A stretch of 15,950 nucleotides of DNA from Bacillota bacterium (GTDB lineage: Bacteria > Bacillota > Clostridia > Christensenellales > Aristaeellaceae). This document shows positions 14,693 through 15,950 of this stretch, in pieces (positions within the stretch are counted from its first letter, which is position 1; every line of letters starts with the position of its first letter). Location of the stretch: positions 1-15,950 of the forward strand of contig JAEZRP010000028.1 in NCBI GenBank assembly GCA_023444095.1, written 5' to 3'. The notes under the pieces were generated by a model. The model worked only from the letters and a program-made list of their open reading frames with translations. It searched no databases and had not been told where the DNA came from. The translations under genes and the position numbers were made by a program.

Positions 14693-15511
14693 TCAACCCG
14701 CCATGCGCTTGGATTTGCGCTTCATGGCGGCCTTTTCTTTCCCATCGTCCGAGAAGAACGCGCAGTTGCCGGCAAGCCCGTCCAACAACGTCCGGCGCGG
14801 GCGCGCGAACTGGTCGCCGATGAACCCCAGCCGCAGCAGCCATGTCCGCATCTGGTACTTGGGATTGCTCCCGTCGCATGGCTTCATGCGCGACTTGCCG
14901 GTGTTCGCAGCCACCAGGCTGGCCTGCCGAAGCAGGTAAACGCAAGCCTCGATTTTCTCAAATGAAAAGGCGCTCAGCGGTATGCCGAACGCCAAATCTT
15001 CATCGACGACGATTCGTATCTCATCATTCAATCCCAGTGCCTGACGGATCAATGTGTTTCTTACCTCCATGATGTTGCAGAGGTTCAGAACAAGCTTCGA
15101 GTCGTACACATCCGGCGTGAAGCAGATTATGATCTCCTCGTCGGGAACATAGCCTGCGCTCTGGAGTGCGTCCAGCATGCGCAAATATTTCGCCAATTCA
15201 TTAATGCCGAACAACCCACTGCCCATGGATAGGCTAGTATCAAAGGTATGGGCACGGATGAACCAGCCGCCCACGCTGTAGCAGTCTCCCCTCCGCTCAT
15301 AGGCAGGCTTCACGAACATCGCGGTACCAATCACCTCGGCCAGTTCCCGCTGACGTTGCGCCGCACTGGCCGAACACCTGCTCCCTGCTTTATGCAGGTC
15401 AAACCGCAAGCGGAACTTGCCGACAGACGATTCTTCCCCCCACGCATCCTCATCCATGTACTCCTCGTGTACGTACTTTGAAGGATATGCCGTGACCCTT
15501 ACAAGACCCAT
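14693..15511 (-). CDS. Accessory protein resembling the clostridial 'virulence-related' family
   Basis: 272 residues from the ATG at 15511, chosen because GGAGGA lies nine bases upstream; an in-frame ATG at 15601 would add 30 residues but has only a weak ribosome binding site. The C-terminal third (LIRQALGLNDEI, FSFEKIEACVYLLRQA, then WLLRLGFIGDQFARPRRTLL and LAGNCAFF) resembles, from memory, proteins annotated as virulence-related in Clostridia that end in a LLRLGFIGDEYK-like block. These are common on integrative elements; their function is unknown and the name should not be taken literally. The N-terminal part (MGLVRVTAYPSKYVHEEYMD) differs from what I recall. It is the first gene of the minus-strand recombinase operon and runs into the 78-codon gene by overlap. 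Confidence 0.75.
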   Translation of the reverse strand: MGLVRVTAYPSKYVHEEYMDEDAWGEESSVGKFRLRFDLHKAGSRCSASAAQRQRELAEVIGTAMFVKPAYERRGDCYSVGGWFIRAHTFDTSLSMGSGLFGINELAKYLRMLDALQSAGYVPDEEIIICFTPDVYDSKLVLNLCNIMEVRNTLIRQALGLNDEIRIVVDEDLAFGIPLSAFSFEKIEACVYLLRQASLVAANTGKSRMKPCDGSNPKYQMRTWLLRLGFIGDQFARPRRTLLDGLAGNCAFFSDDGKEKAAMKRKSKRMAG

Positions 15512-15718
15512 TTTCTTGCTTCCTCCAAATCTTTTTCTTCCTTTATAAAAGGCATCACATTCATCACTTATATCGGCCTCAAAGTCAAGCGAGCCGTACA
15601 TAAACCTTTGATAAATTCAATCAACGAAGAGATAGGACATGCGATTTTTGGCTTCTATCGTTCTGTTTTTGAACACCGCTGTCCACTTCGTCTGTATTCA
15701 TTACAGAATACCACTTCG

Positions 15719-15762
15719 CGTGTCCAGTTTTTGCCCCCTCCGTGTCCAGTTTTAGTTTGCCA
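15719..15762. repeat. Tandem 22-nt units resembling an IS21-family end
   Basis: CGTGTCCAGTTTT occurs at 15719-15731 and again at 15741-15753, a period of 22 bases; the second copy continues AGTTTGCCAC. IS21-family insertion sequences carry several such repeats near each end, and TGTCCA followed by T-rich sequence is a pattern I recall from clostridial members. No istA or istB gene is in the window, so this would be a solitary end or a remnant. Confidence 0.4.
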
Positions 15763-15825
15763 CTTCACTTCATTGCTTTTCGGCTCCTAACCCCCCCCTT
15801 GAATATCTCGGGCATTCGTGCGTGA

Positions 15826-15867
15826 GGGGCGGGCGGTCTCCAGCGAGCGAGCGGTAGAGATCCGCCC
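15826..15867. other. GC-rich hairpin with flanking direct repeats, possible transfer-origin or leader region
   Basis: GGGCGGTCTC (15831-15840) pairs with GAGATCCGCCC (15857-15867) through a 10-bp stem with one bulged T. The 16-base loop contains GCGAGCGAGCG. To the right, AACCCACCGGG is repeated directly at 15880-15890 and 15920-15930. The interval from the operon start to the right edge holds no gene that I can support. A transfer origin or a leader for a gene beyond the edge are both possible. Confidence 0.3.
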
Positions 15868-15950
15868 CCCCCTACCCATAACCCACCGGGAGGTGAGACT
15901 TCCGCGAAGCAAAGCGTGAAACCCACCGGGCCGGAGGACTTTTTCGTGGC

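Noticed and set aside
14442..14945. Extension of the 78-codon gene to 167 codons
   Set aside because: The extra part overlaps the end of the upstream gene in another frame and is low-quality, arginine- and alanine-rich sequence; real ribosome binding sites support the shorter starts.
1..15950. CRISPR arrays, rRNA and tRNA genes
   Set aside because: No regularly spaced repeat array and no recognisable structural RNA gene was seen on either strand.

Overview
The window looks like chromosomal DNA of an anaerobic Bacillota species of class Clostridia. The signs are strong GGAGG-type ribosome binding sites, a moderate-to-high G+C content, an LCP-family wall enzyme, a YwbE-family protein, and recombinases with accessory proteins of the kind carried by gut Clostridia. 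No ribosomal RNA or tRNA gene is present, so the genus cannot be named.

Left part (1-4430), minus strand, ordinary chromosomal genes. A partial LytR-CpsA-Psr (LCP) gene runs off the left edge. Next to it is a compact operon read from 4282 down to 873: SEC-C protein, YwbE-family protein, flavodoxin-fold NADPH-dependent FMN reductase (broken here by a one-base indel in a run of five A), and a phosphotriesterase-family metal hydrolase. Two of its three junctions are 4-bp ATGA overlaps.

Middle part (about 4431-10690), accessory. A poorly conserved 114-codon frame and an AT-rich gene-free stretch lead into a complete type IV toxin-antitoxin / abortive infection module, AbiEi-AbiEii. It has a near-consensus promoter inside a perfect 13-bp inverted repeat. 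Then comes a large serine recombinase on the minus strand (Rec4), whose reading frame is fused to a second domain that keeps its own ribosome binding site. A divergent AAA/DUF4143 ATPase follows. The ATPase gene is bracketed by two related, gap-free imperfect palindromes (8969-9046 and 10614-10682) that share sequence in their internal loops as well as their stems.

Right part (10694-15950), minus strand: the recombination end of a larger integrative element that continues past the right edge. Gene order in the direction of transcription is a protein resembling the clostridial 'virulence-related' family, a 78-codon protein, then three serine recombinases (Rec1 without a zinc ribbon, Rec2 and Rec3 with one). 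All are packed with overlaps or very short gaps, and a 15-codon micro-ORF exactly bridges Rec2 and Rec3. Upstream are two tandem 22-nt units resembling the multiple-repeat ends of IS21-family elements, and a GC-rich hairpin with direct repeats at the edge.

The genes fit a picture of host chromosome on the left and stacked mobile DNA on the right, with a defence/addiction module and an orphan ATPase caught between recombinase blocks. The best candidates for something undescribed are the paired palindromes around the ATPase, the Rec4 fusion with an internal start, and the Rec2-Rec3 micro-ORF.
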